From assembly GCA_963576475.1 (NCBI GenBank), contig OY754967.1, forward strand, positions 28,316,595 to 28,380,594: a stretch of DNA of 64,000 nucleotides, written 5' to 3'. Below, piece after piece: positions 45,515-56,774 of this stretch. The notes under the pieces were generated by a model. That model was given only the letters and a program-made list of their open reading frames with translations, was not told where the DNA came from and made no database searches. The DNA is from Molanna angustata. Its lineage: Eukaryota; Arthropoda; Insecta; Trichoptera; Molannidae. The stretch's first letter is position 1. Every line of letters starts with the position of its first letter. The position numbers and the translations under genes are program-made.

Positions 45515-46135
45515 TCGCCCTATGGATGTACATCCAGTCTCCTTCATACCGGGCACTCCTCTATTAGATGATGGATAGTTTGGCTTCTTGCTCCACTGTC
45601 ACGTTCCGGAGAATCCCTTTTTCCCCATTTCTACATTTGGTAGTTACATCGTCCTTGACCTGTACGAATTCTGTTTTGCTGAATCCAAACTTTTCGTGGA
45701 AGGTTATAACCTGGGACCCTTTCATTAGGGTCTAGAATAATGTGCTTGTTTAATACCAGGTCTGAATCATTCCACCTCTCTTTCCATTCTCTAGACAATT
45801 TGAATTCGCCGAGTAGCTTCGACCAAACAAGCTTTCTGGACTTCAGTCGTTGTCTTGGTGGATGGAATATATCTTGAAATGCGGGAATCGCGGGATTCCT
45901 TTCAATCCTGGCGAGTTCTAGCCTGGCCTGGCTCCTGCTCAAATCAGGAGGACCAATGCTCGAAAGCACAGGGAGCCACGGGAGTGCAGTTGGCCTTACG
46001 CATCCGGTGATTGTCCTCATAGTTTTATTTAATTCGGCATCAAGGGTTTTGCAATGGACGCTTCTCTCCCACACTGGTGCGCAGTACTCCGCCGCACTAC
46101 ATATAAACGAGAGCAACCGCTGATGCACGCAGCAC
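45515..46135 (-). pseudogene. LINE ORF2 C-terminal domain (CAPVWERS family)
   Basis: The minus strand has an open stretch of 165 codons: FICSAAEYCAPVWERSVHCK, LDAELNKTMRTITGCVRPTA, LPWLPVLSSIGPPDLSR and GYNLPRKVWIQQNRIRTGQG RC, running on to GKRDSPERDSG and a HHLIEECPV zinc-knuckle-like end near 45560. It is the region between the RT palm and the terminal CCHC knuckle of Jockey/I-group LINEs. The knuckle has lost cysteines (ERDSG where CxCG is expected). No tail or target duplication found. Confidence 0.8.
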
Positions 46136-46139
46136 TTCA

Positions 46140-47096
46140 GCAGTGCTGCCCCAAGTTACATAAATTAAAATAAATCAAATGATTATTGTGAAGATACATA
46201 TCCATAGTACTTTATTGTCGTTGGTGTGATTTGTAATTAAATTACTCAAAATAGTTGGGAAAATTGTGCAATAGAAGTTTGAGCACCTACGTGTGGTGTT
46301 GATTTGAACGATACCAGTCAAAATTAATCCTAAAGGCAGTCACGTGTGTGTCCTGTGTACGGCAATGGGTTGTGAAAGAAACCTGGTCCCAGAGGCACAA
46401 GGTTTTCGGAAGTATGTGAAGCTCCGAGGCGTACAGAGCAACTGAGGCATGCTATTGTAGCACACTGGGTAAATATGGAATTTATTATTATGTGACATGT
46501 GTGGATTTGACTGCTTTTTTGTACATAGGTACCTAAAATGACATGTACAACATAAACCAGATTTTTATTGTCACATAATTTTGTATGAATTTATTTTGAT
46601 ACTCGCGCGTACATCGTAGGTACGTCTATGTATTATTGAAACATAAAATAAACCGTGCCATAATTTGAAGTAAAAATGTATGTAGGTCCCTACTTACATT
46701 GGGGTGTCCCTTATTTTTCAAAATATTTTTTTTTTCAAATGCATAGGCCCTTATTTTATGCATTTGATACTTATTTTCTCTAAAATAAATTTTTAGCTCA
46801 ATACCGTGCCAATTCGCGATTAAAAAATGTACATAGAAGTTGTATGCGCGGTACGAGCAACGCGTCTTCGTCTAATTTGGAATTTCCTCTCGGGTCAGTA
46901 ATCAGCGCATATTGTTTTATTGTAGAAGATGTCATTGGAACTGAGGAGTAATAGAAACAGTATTTTGTTAGTTGGTGAGGTAAATCACCAATAGAACCAA
47001 ATAAATTTTATAAATAAATAAATAAAAAAAAATAATGAGTTTATGAAGTTTTTTTTTCTATTATATTTCACTCGTGTTTATTCTTCCTTTTGCTAC
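46140..47096. other. No recognised feature
   Basis: AT-rich with two slightly GC-richer patches (about 46340-46440 and 46850-46960) that do not translate to anything recognisable. Confidence 0.5.
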
Positions 47097-47104
47097 AACA
47101 AATG

Positions 47105-47854
47105 TTTTAAATAAAATAAAATAAATTAAAACAAATAACTTTGTTTACTTCTACTACTGTAAACACCTTTAATTTATGAAAGGGGTTATAACGTTTTCGA
47201 GCGTGTGCTCATCCTCAGTAACCACTTATTACTAACTTAAAACTAATGACAGACTACTTAACTATGTTGGCGGGCGGACGGAGGAAGAGGGGGGTGGTGG
47301 ATGGGGGGGGGTGATAGTGGGTGTGGTTAATATTTTTATAAGGGGAGAATTTATTAGTGGGTGTTGTATATTTAAAATTTGGTTTTTGGGGGCTCTATTT
47401 ATTTCGATTGATTCTAGAATATCTAATTTTTTCCCCTTATTACACCTATGTAAAATTTCTACGTCTCTGAAGTCGAATGTATGTCCTGTTAGTCTGGCGT
47501 GGTCCGCGATATCTGAGTTGATAGAAAAGTTTTTTATTGCCTTTATATGTTCAGAAATCCTGGTTTTTATTTTCCTTCCACTTTGTCCGATGTACTGGTT
47601 TTCACAATTGTGACAATTTAATTTATAGACCCCACTATTGTTCAGCACACTAATTTTTGTTTTATTGTTCAATATATATTTTTTGATACTATTATCCGTG
47701 TATAGTGCAGGTTTAATTTTCATATCTTTACATATGTTTAGTAAATTTGAAGTAAGTTTTCCTGTGTATAAAATTCTTCTCCAAGGTTTATCTTCTTGAT
47801 GGTCAAATACTCGATAATACACAAATTTATTGATGGCCGACTCTTGTTCTTTTT
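47105..47854. repeat. Left arm of ~750-bp inverted repeat
   Basis: Positions pair with the right arm such that the two coordinates sum to 95837 (for example 47840 with 47997, and 47184 with 48653). G-runs and AT-rich tails match in length in both arms. Confidence 0.93.
47184..47223 (-). ncRNA. Hammerhead ribozyme-like fold, left PLE arm
   Basis: Exact mirror of the motif at 48614-48653, read on the minus strand, downstream of the minus-strand endonuclease frame. See that entry for the pairing. Confidence 0.5.
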
Positions 47855-47982
47855 TACGAATCTTTTTGACGATCAGTTTTTCATCAAAACCATTGTTTTT
47901 TGCGATTGTTTTGATCGTTTCTACTTCTGTGTTGTAATTTTTTGTTGTCAGGGGTAGCGATGTGAGTCTGTGGATCATCATC
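47262..47982 (-). CDS. PLE GIY-YIG endonuclease domain, 5'-truncated copy
   Basis: The first codons that belong to the element are near 47982 (HRLTSLPLTTKNYNTEVETI, the RT thumb/linker region of PLEs). The frame upstream to 48041 is antisense of the other arm and is not real. Then come KPWRRILYTGKLTSNLLNI, the linker, and the endonuclease: SGVYKLNCHNCENQYIGQSG (GVY, a CxxC zinc pair, YIG), KTRISEH with the catalytic arginine, and LDILESIEI with the catalytic glutamate. It ends in a proline-rich tail at 47262. The nuclease nicks target DNA during PLE retrotransposition. The catalytic RT domain is missing, so the copy is dead in cis. Confidence 0.88.
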
Positions 47983-48575
47983 AAAAAGAACAAGAGTCGG
48001 CCATCAATAAATTTGTGTATTATCGAGTATTTGACCATCAAGAAGATAAACCTTGGAGAAGAATTTTATACACAGGAAAACTTACTTCAAATTTACTAAA
48101 CATATGTAAAGATATGAAAATTAAACCTGCACTATACACGGATAATAGTATCAAAAAATATATATTGAACAATAAAACAAAAATTAGTGTGCTGAACAAT
48201 AGTGGGGTCTATAAATTAAATTGTCACAATTGTGAAAACCAGTACATCGGACAAAGTGGAAGGAAAATAAAAACCAGGATTTCTGAACATATAAAGGCAA
48301 TAAAAAACTTTTCTATCAACTCAGATATCGCGGACCACGCCAGACTAACAGGACATACATTCGACTTCAGAGACGTAGAAATTTTACATAGGTGTAATAA
48401 GGGGAAAAAATTAGATATTCTAGAATCAATCGAAATAAATAGAGCCCCCAAAAACCAAATTTTAAATATACAACACCCACTAATAAATTCTCCCCTTATA
48501 AAAATATTAACCACACCCACTATCACCCCCCCCCATCCACCACCCCCCTCTTCCTCCGTCCGCCCGCCAACATAG
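47983..48575 (+). CDS. PLE GIY-YIG endonuclease domain, shorter mirror copy
   Basis: From KEQESAINKFVYYRVFDHQE onward it is residue-for-residue the same as the minus-strand copy. Numbered from an incidental Met at 47970: GVY 79-81, CHNC 85-88, YIG 92-94, Arg 103, Glu 152. The truncation point is 34 codons further 3' than in its partner. The two copies meet head to head at 47982/47983. No start codon of its own, so this is a fragment, although all endonuclease catalytic residues are intact. Confidence 0.88.
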
Positions 48576-48613
48576 TTAAGTAGTCTGTCATTAGTTTTAA
48601 GTTAGTAATAAGT

Positions 48614-48653
48614 GGTTACTGAGGATGAGCACACGCTCGAAAACGTTATAACC
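48614..48653 (+). ncRNA. Hammerhead ribozyme-like fold, right PLE arm
   Basis: GGTTA (48614-48618) pairs with TAACC (48649-48653) as stem I. CTGAGGA (48619-48625) fits the CUGANGA core. GAGC/GCTC with loop ACAC forms stem II, and GAA starts at 48639. AACGTT forms a very short stem III, and the T-A before stem I fits the cleavage dinucleotide UH. One T lies extra between the core A9 and stem II. Hammerheads are known from Penelope-like terminal repeats, usually with minimal stem III. Activity is not established. Confidence 0.55.
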
Positions 48654-48781
48654 CCTTTCATAAATTAAAGGTGTTTACAGTAGTAGAAGTAAACAAAGTT
48701 ATTTGTTTTAATTTATTTTATTTTATTTAAAATGAACTTCTACAAAGTTTCTCACGAAAAATTCGAAGAAACAAATGTTTT

Positions 48782-49600
48782 GTTATTAAGTGAATTATCG
48801 TTAACCATTTATGGAAACTTTTCCGATTTATTTGGTTTTTTTTGGACTAACTGAATGGAGTTTTGTTCCTCTTTTTTCTTCTACTTATCTTTCCTCTTTT
48901 ATCAGCCTTACAAATATCCTACTATGACACATATGAATTAAATACGCATGTAATTAAGTTACCATTTGGTGTTCTTCATATTCCAGATTGAAGAACTGTT
49001 AAATTGATTTTCCGTCGAGATTCAAACCAGATTATCAAAAAGTAAACAAAATCTATGTATGTGTTTATCTTCTGTAATTTTTTTTACTGTTATTTGCCAA
49101 TGTTCAATAAATACTTTCAACTCGAATGAATAATACATAATTTTGTAAATGTAAAAGTAACTAACGAGGAATGGTGAAAAATACATGGTGAATAAAATCA
49201 AATATACTGTACAACAATGTGTCAAAGACACGCTTTTCCCGTCAAATACATCTTAATCAAGTCTTATAAAGACATTGAATTGGGACGTGGGATGAATGTT
49301 TCATATAAAAAAATAAAGGTCGTGAAAACACAACAATAATAACAATAACCTTTAAAATATTTCGTAATAATTTTCATATAAAAACACAAACCTATAGTAT
49401 GGATCATACTCAAAAATTACAAGGAAAATATTGGAATAAATTTCTTGTAGAGATATTTATATTGGAAAAATGGTTTCTTCTTAAATCATCATTTTAAGTG
49501 AGTAGGTAGTATGCAATTATAAAAATACGTATCATGGCCACAATTCTAGGACTAGCAAGCATCAAGCACTCCATCTCTTCACATATTACATGTATTTTTT
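48782..49600. other. No recognised feature
   Basis: AT-rich. A minus-strand frame at 49022-49231 is hydrophobic AT translation without support. Confidence 0.5.
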
Positions 49601-49755
49601 TTATTTTTGTCTTCCTGTTTAGGTTTAAGTTTTTTTTTTACCAAGTGTATACCTAATTGCTTTTTTTATTCTATCTTTTATTATCATCAATATGTGTTTT
49701 CATCTATATATGTAAAAGGCATTTTATGCCGTTTATAAATAAATAAATAAATATC
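49600..49755 (+). mobile_element. LINE 3' UTR with AAATAAATAAAT tail
   Basis: A T-rich stretch ends AAGGCATTTTATGCCGTTTA then TAAATAAATAAATAAATA. The short ATTTTATGCC hairpin-like motif before a tetranucleotide tail resembles Jockey/CR1 3' ends. No coding part is left. Confidence 0.45.
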
Positions 49756-49770
49756 TCTGTTGTCCGCCAG

Positions 49771-50110
49771 CAGTGGCGGCTCTTCCTAAAGGGCTCTCGA
49801 GCTCAGCCCTCCCAAACACTTTGTTCAAAAGATTCCCAAAAATGTATGTCATTAATTCTTGAGAACGCATTATTTTTCTAATTAATATTTGCCGTCTTAA
49901 GCCTGTAGTATATTTAGCGAAAGTATTTAAACCTACCTGCTCTGTAAAGCAAGCAAGATTCTATGAAATATTTCATCGCTCGGGCACTGTCGACTTGTTC
50001 CCGGAGAACTCATACAATTCACGCGACAGCCCGTTGCCGCCACACGCTGAATGTATGCCGATTTCGAGCAAAACGGGGCAGTGCCCGCGAAGGGTTATAG
50101 TACCTATATT
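49771..50110. mobile_element. Possible hAT-like fragment
   Basis: CAGTGGCGGCTCTTCC at 49771 looks like a hAT left terminus (CAGTGGCGG...). A GC-richer body runs to about 50095 (TTCGAGCAAAACGGGGCAGTG). No mirrored right end or 8-bp duplication was found, so it may be truncated. Confidence 0.4.
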
Positions 50111-50369
50111 TTCATTCATTCATATTTTGTTGTACATTACGATGGTCGAACGTTAGGTAAGCAGTTTCAATTCCTTGAGGCTAACATTAATTATTGATAT
50201 TAGGTACATAGTATAAACTATAAATCATCCGAAATATATAAGTATTATTATTTAATTACTTGATACCATAATATTGCAAACAAAAATGATATTAGACATA
50301 AAATGTGTAAAATCAGGAAGCAGTCTTGCGGCTGTTACTAGATTTTTTTTTTATTATGTATGGTCAAAA

Positions 50370-50620
50370 TTCTACTTCATAGATGGCAATAGTAATAATG
50401 TCGTATTTTCAGGTGATTAGATACTCATCATTCAAATATATAAATCTTTCAAAATTTGCATTGATAAAGGAACTCAATAAGAAGGCATTATTGGTGAACG
50501 TTGCGCAAGCGTATAAAGTGATCACGTAAACCAGCCGATGACAGGTCGTAAGCCCTGTAGGTGCCTTGAGTTCCAGGTTCTTCTATAATATTCCAACTTC
50601 GTCACTATTGAGATGTTAAA
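50370..50620. repeat. Dispersed repeat (GATCACGTAAACCAGCCGAT)
   Basis: ACTTCATAGATGGCAATAG, TAAAGTGATCACGTAAACCA and GCCGATGACAGGTCGT align with 38905-39180. The tail TATTCCAACTTCGTCACTATTG also recurs at 61655-61677. Same orientation as the 38.9-kb copy; family unknown. Confidence 0.65.
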
Positions 50621-50727
50621 ATTTTTTGTCAAAAAACATTTAGATTTTGCTTTAACATATCATTTTGAACTAGTTTCATTTTTTTAATATCATACCTTAA
50701 ATAAAATAAAAATTTAAATTATTGTTA

Positions 50728-51030
50728 ATTTATTTATTTATTCAAGATTTGGTACACGGTTAACATACAATATACATAAACATAATATAAATTATAATAA
50801 ATCAACCATGCACACAAAAATCCCACAAGGATTGATCATGTTTCCGCAGTATATTATGTCCGTGTTATTGTCCATGTAGGTATATATTGTTTCGCAATCC
50901 ATGTATTCATTGTTTTATCTCGCCGCAATTGCAGGATACATCATCTTCCACCCTTATACCCCACCTGAGCATGTTCTCTTTACACCTGATGACACCGACG
51001 TGTAAGTGTCTTCCGTGTTAAATAGGGTAG
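50728..51030 (-). pseudogene. LINE C-terminal knuckle fragment with TTTA tail
   Basis: The minus strand reads HLHVGVIRCKENMLRWGIRV then EDDVSCNCGEIKQ and a stop. The R...C..NM..WG......C.CG pattern is the LINE C-terminal zinc-knuckle approach. A 3' UTR follows to the TATTTATTTATT run at about 50730. Confidence 0.6.
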
Positions 51031-51239
51031 TTGTGGTCCACGTCCCAAATTTTCCGACAGGTCGACCTATCTCCACCGTATTGTGTTTGTCAAAGATTTT
51101 TCCTTGCCGTATATTGTGGTAGTTTTAGGGGGGATGTAATTCTAAGGAAAAATTTTCTTGATTTTAGTCACATGTATTTAAATGACTACAGAATAAAAGG
51201 ATCAATCATATTTTTCTTTGTAGACTCATCAACTTGTTT

Positions 51240-52060
51240 ATAAACATATTTTTGTATGATTGTACGATTGGTGAAGACGTTTCTTTGACTTGAAATTTAT
51301 TTCCACAAATCGATGATAATTTTTCAATAACAAAAAAATAGCATCCGAATCGAAGGAAATGAGAAAACATTGAGTCACTTTATATTCTCTGTACTTCCAT
51401 CGTATATTTTCCCATCAGCGGAGGTTCTCAACAAATAATATGGTGGCTTAGTAATTCGGCACAACGAAAATATATTTTTATTTTTCCATTTGGTCTCTGG
51501 GATTATTTTATTACTGAAACTGTTCATGGTGAACGAAAACATTTTTTTCTTCATAATCCGAGATCAATAATATATAATGCGAGATCAATAATATATAATG
51601 CAATATGTACATTGACCTATTATATATATTTGTACAGTGTGATTTTAGTGGACGTATATGTAGGTACCTACCTATCTTTTATCTTCAAAATAAATTATTC
51701 CAAATCAAGAAAACAATATGCGATAAAGACATATTTTTCCGTGTTCTTCATCTTCCGTGACCATCACTTAGGAAAAAACCTCTCATCGGTGCCAAATAGA
51801 TCTTTCTCAAACCGGTTCATTCATTAATATTTTGAAATAAGGAAAGCAGATTTAAATAATATCTCTCGTATAAGGCGTAATAATGCTCTCTATCATTTTG
51901 CTTTTGTAGACTTTTCTTGCTATTGTAGGTCAAGTAATGAACCAAATTCTCTTGAACAATTAAACAGTAGGATTATATAATTGTGAGCTATAAAATATCT
52001 CGACAGTATTTTTAATATTGTATTATAGGTAATCTATTTACTTTTATTTTGCGCATGTTT
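51240..52060. other. No gene recognised; 24-bp duplication
   Basis: CGAGATCAATAATATATAATG occurs twice in tandem at 51560-51602. Otherwise AT-rich and featureless; the 51612-51827 frame is unsupported. Confidence 0.5.
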
Positions 52061-52061
52061 C

Positions 52062-52255
52062 TATCTATCTATCTATCTGTGGCTCTACAAACCAGGTTAG
52101 GTATTAGCCTCCTGCAGAGCCCGTCTCCATGATTGTCGGTCTTGTGATGCATTAGGCCATTTATGGATTACGATTTTGTTTGCATCCTTCACTCCTCCGT
52201 CCAGCCATTGAAGCTTCGGCCTTCTTGTTTTTCTTCGTCCTCCCGTTTCCTGTTA
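52062..52255 (-). pseudogene. LINE C-terminal tail with (GATA)n end
   Basis: The minus strand encodes ETGGRRKTRRPKLQWLDGGV, KDANKIVIHKWPNASQDRQS and WRRALQEANT, then a stop, matching the GR.RRPK.RWLD....W...A.DR..WRR.L.EA ending of the 14013 and 45063 elements. The element ends in TCTATCTATCTA (plus strand, 52062-52077), a simple-repeat tail. Confidence 0.75.
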
Positions 52256-52259
52256 CAAA

Positions 52260-52808
52260 TCAAATAAAATATATACGTACAAAGTAAAATTATATATGTA
52301 AACACCAAAATTCCCACAAAGGTGTGTGGGTAGGTATACAGAATAAAAAATATATATTTTCACATCTACGTAAGTAAATAGACAATATAAAATGATACGT
52401 ACATACATACCATCACGGCATATCCCACAATGTGTGTTGACCAGCGACAAGTGTGCGGGTGTGCATTACCGCATATCCCTTAAGTAAGCACGACAAATGC
52501 GTATATCCTCACATGGCTCATCTAATCTAAAAAAGCACTACATTCGGAATGGGTAATAAACCTCACCTCATTGCTGAAGTATGTGAGACGTTATTTTGCC
52601 CGTTGTATTTTCGATTATCCGACTCTTTCAGGACACACGAAAACAACAATAGAAAAAAGTGGAAGCACTATTCTCATCCGGCACCCGTAGGGTATTCTAA
52701 GCAGGTTCCAAATATAACTGAAAGTGGGCTCAAATGGTATTTTAAAAAGGATTTTATCAATTATTGCAGAATTGTAATTTATTGCCAAAATGCAAATTTA
52801 TAAAATAT
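52260..52808. other. No recognised gene
   Basis: Two copies of a CATCACGGCATATCCC/CATTACCGCATATCCC motif lie near 52410 and 52465. The plus frame 52549-52803 has no domain and abuts the Helitron end. Confidence 0.4.
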
Positions 52809-53759
52809 ATCTAAAGTAATAAAGCAATCAAAATGTTAGTGTTTGTGTGTGTGTATGTGTGTGTGTGTGTGTTTGTCTCACGCCTTCTGAAAAACCAAGA
52901 GCATCTAAAAATCTAATTTATGTGCGAACGTGTACCTGTATACCTGATGCAGTGTCACGCTAAAAATAATGCGATAAAAATGCTGAATTTTAAAAATATT
53001 TCAATAATTATTTTTTTCATACAAAATTTTCCAAGTCGTATCTGTCAAAAAAGTGTACATTTTGCACGCAAATATCTGTTAGTTTAAAAGTTAGAAGTAG
53101 GTATTTACACAAAAAAAATATATTTTGAAGTATAACTTAGCGTTTAAGTGAAAAACATGGTGAATATTTGGTATAATTATAATGTTTAACTTATTTTTAA
53201 AGTAAGCCTTTTGTACATAAACGCCGCCATTTTAATATCTTTTCATACAATATTTCATTTTCCCACCGAATGAATATGTTCTTGAAAATAATAAACCTTT
53301 GAAATAAATGTAATTATGAAATAATAAAATGAAACACAAGACATTACGGCAAGTTTTAAGACATATATTGTAAAAATGTGTTATTTATTAGTAAAGATAT
53401 AGGCATAATAAAATTGCATAATTTGTAAATAATATTTGATTTTTCTGACAATTTTCATTTTTATGGCATCGAACAAACCAATGTAGGTACCTACATATTC
53501 AAAAAATGTATCCGAACCATTCGATATTACTTACGTGTTCGAATCGTTTCCATGGCTACAGAAAGAATGTTATATTCAAATAAAATTTGTTAGGAATCGA
53601 ATTTATTTAGAAGGTTGTTGTAGGTAGGTACCTACCTAATACTATTTACTTACAAATCAACAATAATATACCTATACTGATTTCCTATAGGAAAATTATT
53701 TTATTTATTTATTTACCAACCGTTTGTCCGATTATAATGAAACTTTGGTGAATTGTCGA

Positions 53760-54400
53760 GCGTATGCCCAGGATGGTTTTTGGATTTAAACTTTTTTCTT
53801 ATTCTTCTTCTTCTTCGTGTATTTGGTCGTTTTACCTATGAAGGGGGAGTATCCTGGGAAAAGAAGGTCCGACTGTCCCTCCATCTCTTCACAGGTCTTC
53901 CAGGACGGGTTCTGCATATAAACTTTTTTCTTCTTTTTCTTCAACGTGTACATGATCATCTTACCTATGAAGATGAACTATCCTGGGAGATGAAGGTCCA
54001 ATTTTCCTTCCATCTCTTCGCAGGTTTCTGGATTTAAACTTTTTTCTTCTTCTTCTTCATCGTCTATTTGGTCATTTTACCTTTGAAGGTGGACTAACCT
54101 GGGAGAAGAATGTCCAATTTTCCTTCCATCTCTTCGCAGGTATCTGGATTTAAACTTATTTCTTCTTCTTCTTCTTCATCGTGTATTTTTGGTCATTTTA
54201 CCTATGAAGTTGGAGAATCCTGGGAGAAGAAGGTCCAACTGTCCTTCCATCTCTTCTCAGGTATCTGGGTTTAAACCTTCTTCTTCTTCTTCGTGTATTT
54301 AGTCATTTTACCTATTAAGTAGAGCATCCTGGGAAAAGAAGGTTCTTTCATCTCTTCGCGGTTCTTCCAGGATGGTTTCTGGATTTAAACTTTTCTTAAC
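53760..54400. repeat. ~115-bp minisatellite inside Helitron copy 1
   Basis: About 5.5 units share TTTCTGGATTTAAACTTTTT, a CTTCTTCTTCTTCATCGTGT tract, TTTTACCTATGAAGGTGGA and CCTTCCATCTCTTCGCAGG. Frames over the array are period by-products. Confidence 0.9.
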
Positions 54401-54404
54401 CGAC

Positions 54405-54580
54405 TGATGGGACGGGATGTAATGAAGGGAAGGGAGGCACTAAAGGTCCTGAAGGGACGGGAGGTATAAAACTGCCTGAAGGGACGGAAGGTACTGAAGG
54501 GCCTGATGGGAAGGGACGTAATGAGGGATTAAAGGGACGGGAGGTACTGAAGGGCCTGAAGCGGCGGGTCCTGGAGTCTA
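54405..54580. repeat. GGGACGGGAGGTACTGAAGG minisatellite (GC-rich)
   Basis: Short G-rich units such as GAAGGGACGGGAGGTACTGA and GGGCCTGAAG repeat irregularly, in strong contrast to the T-rich repeats on both sides. The matching block in copy 2 is at 57410-57525. Confidence 0.85.
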
Positions 54581-54599
54581 ATTCTTTTTCTTCTTAATT

Positions 54600-55020
54600 T
54601 TATGTAGACCTTTAGGGCAGTTTTTTTACAAACTATTTCCTATTGTCTAATTCATCTTCTTCTTCTTTTATGTATACATTTGGGTCATTTTTTTATAAAA
54701 ATTATTTCCTTTAGTCTAATTATTATTCTTCTTCATTTAAGTACGTAGACTTTTGGGAGAGTTTTAATACAAACTATTTCCAATAGTCTTATTCATTTTC
54801 TTTTATGTAGACCTTTTGGTCAGTATTTATACAAACTATTTCCAATAGTCTAAATATTCTTCTTCTTCTTTTTTGTAGACCTTTGGGTGAGCTTTTATAC
54901 AATCTATTTCCAATAGTCTAATTCTTCTATTAGGTATATGTATTTTTACTTATTTTATGTAGACCATTGGAATAGTTTTTTATACAAACTATTTCTTATA
55001 CTTATTTTTCTCTTTTTTAT
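54600..55020. repeat. ~62-bp minisatellite inside Helitron copy 1, about 7 units
   Basis: Units contain TTTTATGTAGACCTTTGGGT, CAGTTTTTATACAAACTATT and TCCTATAGTCTAATTCTTC. Copy 2 has about 11 such units (57540-58330), which explains most of the length difference between the two Helitrons. Confidence 0.85.
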
Positions 55021-56774
55021 TTAGTCTTTTGGGTTAGTTTTAAGTCTAATAGTCTATTGTGCAGAAATATTACTAACGATATGCACACTTGATGAAAATA
55101 CATATGAAATGAATGGGATATGGGATGTGACGATATAACCTGCACTAGAATCTTTTCAATACTTTTGTTTAATTAAATCTAAACCATTTATATCATCCTA
55201 TTTTGAATAATTTTCAACACCTAATATTTAAAGAATGGGCGTTGTGGCCATTACTGAACTCTTCACAACATTTATATTCAAATTAAAAACTATTTACTAT
55301 AGTTCAAGTCTTCTTCTTCTTCGTTAATGAAGACTTTCAGTCAAATTGAGCAAAAATATAATGCACACTTGATGAAAAAATATAAAAACGAATGGGATGT
55401 GACCAATACTAGATCTTTTCAGTACCTACGTTTGTTTAATCAAATTTTAACCACATCCCAACATCCAAAATTACTAAATTTTCAATAGGTACACATTACA
55501 ATTAGTTTTCGATGATAATATTTAAAAATAGGGGTTGTGGCCAAACCAATCTCTTTACAACGTTGATAAACAGTCATATTTAAAACCATTACGCATAGTC
55601 CATGCGAGCAGAAATTGTATAAATATTATAGGTACTTCATTCACACTTTATAGCAATATATAAAAAAGAATGGGTTGTGGCCATCACTTGAACATTTTAC
55701 AATACTTAAACTCAATCAAATTTCAAACCACTTTTCATAGTCTGATATTGCAAAATAATTGGGTGACAATATTATAAAAACGATTGCTTTTTCTTTCACA
55801 ATTTTACATTCTTGGCCAACGGCGGGACATAAAAGCTAGTCTAAAGTAATAAAGCAATCAAAATGTTAGTGTCTGTGTGTGTGTGTGTGTGTTTGTCTCA
55901 CGCCTTCTGAAAAACCAAGAGCATCTAAAAATCTAATTTATGTGCGAACATGTACCAGTATACCTGATGCAGTGTCACGCTAAAAATAATGCGATAAAAA
56001 TGCTGAATTTTAAAAATATTTCGATAATTATTTTTTTCATACAAAATTTTCCAAGTCGTATCTGTCAAAAAAGTGTACATTTTGCACGCAAATATCTGTT
56101 AGTTTAAAAGTTAGAAGTAGGTATTTACACAAAAAAAATATATTTTGAAGTATAACTTAGCGTTTAAGTGAAAAACATGGTGAATATTTGGTATAATTAT
56201 AATGTTTAACTTATTTTTAAAGTAAGCCTTTTGTACATAAACGCCGCCATTTTAATATCTTTTCATACAATATTTCATTTTCCCACCGAATGAATATGTT
56301 CTTGAAAATAATAAACCTTTGAAATAAATGTAATTATGAAATAATAAAATGAAACACAAGACATTACGGCAAGTTTTAAGACATATATTGTAAAAATGTG
56401 CTTATTATTAGTAAAGATATAGGCATAATAAAATTGGATAATTTGTAAATAATATTTGATTTTTTTGACAATTTTCATTTTTATGGTATCGAACAAACCA
56501 ATGTAGGTACCTACATATTCAAAAAAGTCTCAAACCATTTGATATTTTTAACGTATTGGAATGGTTACTATGGTAACGGAAAGATTCTGATATTCAAATA
56601 AAATTTGTTATGAATAGAATTTATTAAGAATATTGTTGTAGGTAGGTACCTACCTATTACTATTTACTTACAAATCAACAATATACTGATTTCCTTTCGG
56701 AAAATTGTATGCGATGTGCTCCTAAACCGTTTGTCCGATTACAATGAAACTTTGGTGAATTGTCGAGCGTGTGC

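Larger units (their letters stand above)
47983..48732. repeat. Right arm of ~750-bp inverted repeat
   Basis: Mirror of 47105-47854. The outer limit is set where TTATTTAAAA stops matching the left arm. Confidence 0.93.
47109..48769. mobile_element. Head-to-head pair of Penelope-like element copies (inverted repeat), 12-bp TSD
   Basis: Arms 47105-47854 and 47983-48732 (about 750 bp each) are inverted copies with no difference that I could find, separated by 128 bp. Each arm carries the GIY-YIG endonuclease end of a PLE protein, reading away from the centre, then a 3' UTR with a hammerhead-like fold. The minus-strand copy is longer and fills the spacer with its 5' coding part. AACAAATGTTTT occurs at 47097-47108 and 48770-48781, a likely target duplication. 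About 37 bp of extra sequence at the right end (48733-48769) recalls the short tail at one end of Penelope elements. Inverted partial copies are characteristic of PLEs. Confidence 0.88.
52810..55839. mobile_element. Helitron-type element, tandem copy 1 (3.03 kb)
   Basis: It starts TCTAAAGTAATAAAGCAATC after an A (52809) and ends GGGACATAAAAGCTAG. This is the Helitron pattern of 5' TC, 3' CTRR and no terminal inverted repeats. A short GCC-AAC-GGC hairpin lies 13 bp before the end. (GT)n sits near the 5' end. The middle holds three nested minisatellites (53760-54400, 54405-54580 and 54600-55020). No Rep/helicase frame, so non-autonomous. Copy 2 starts at the very next base. Confidence 0.8.

Noticed and set aside
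47983..48041. N-terminal ~20 residues of the minus-strand PLE frame
   Set aside because: They are antisense of the mirror copy; the element's own coding begins at about 47982.
52549..52803. 84-codon frame next to the Helitron
   Set aside because: No domain, no splice signals and no codon-like composition.
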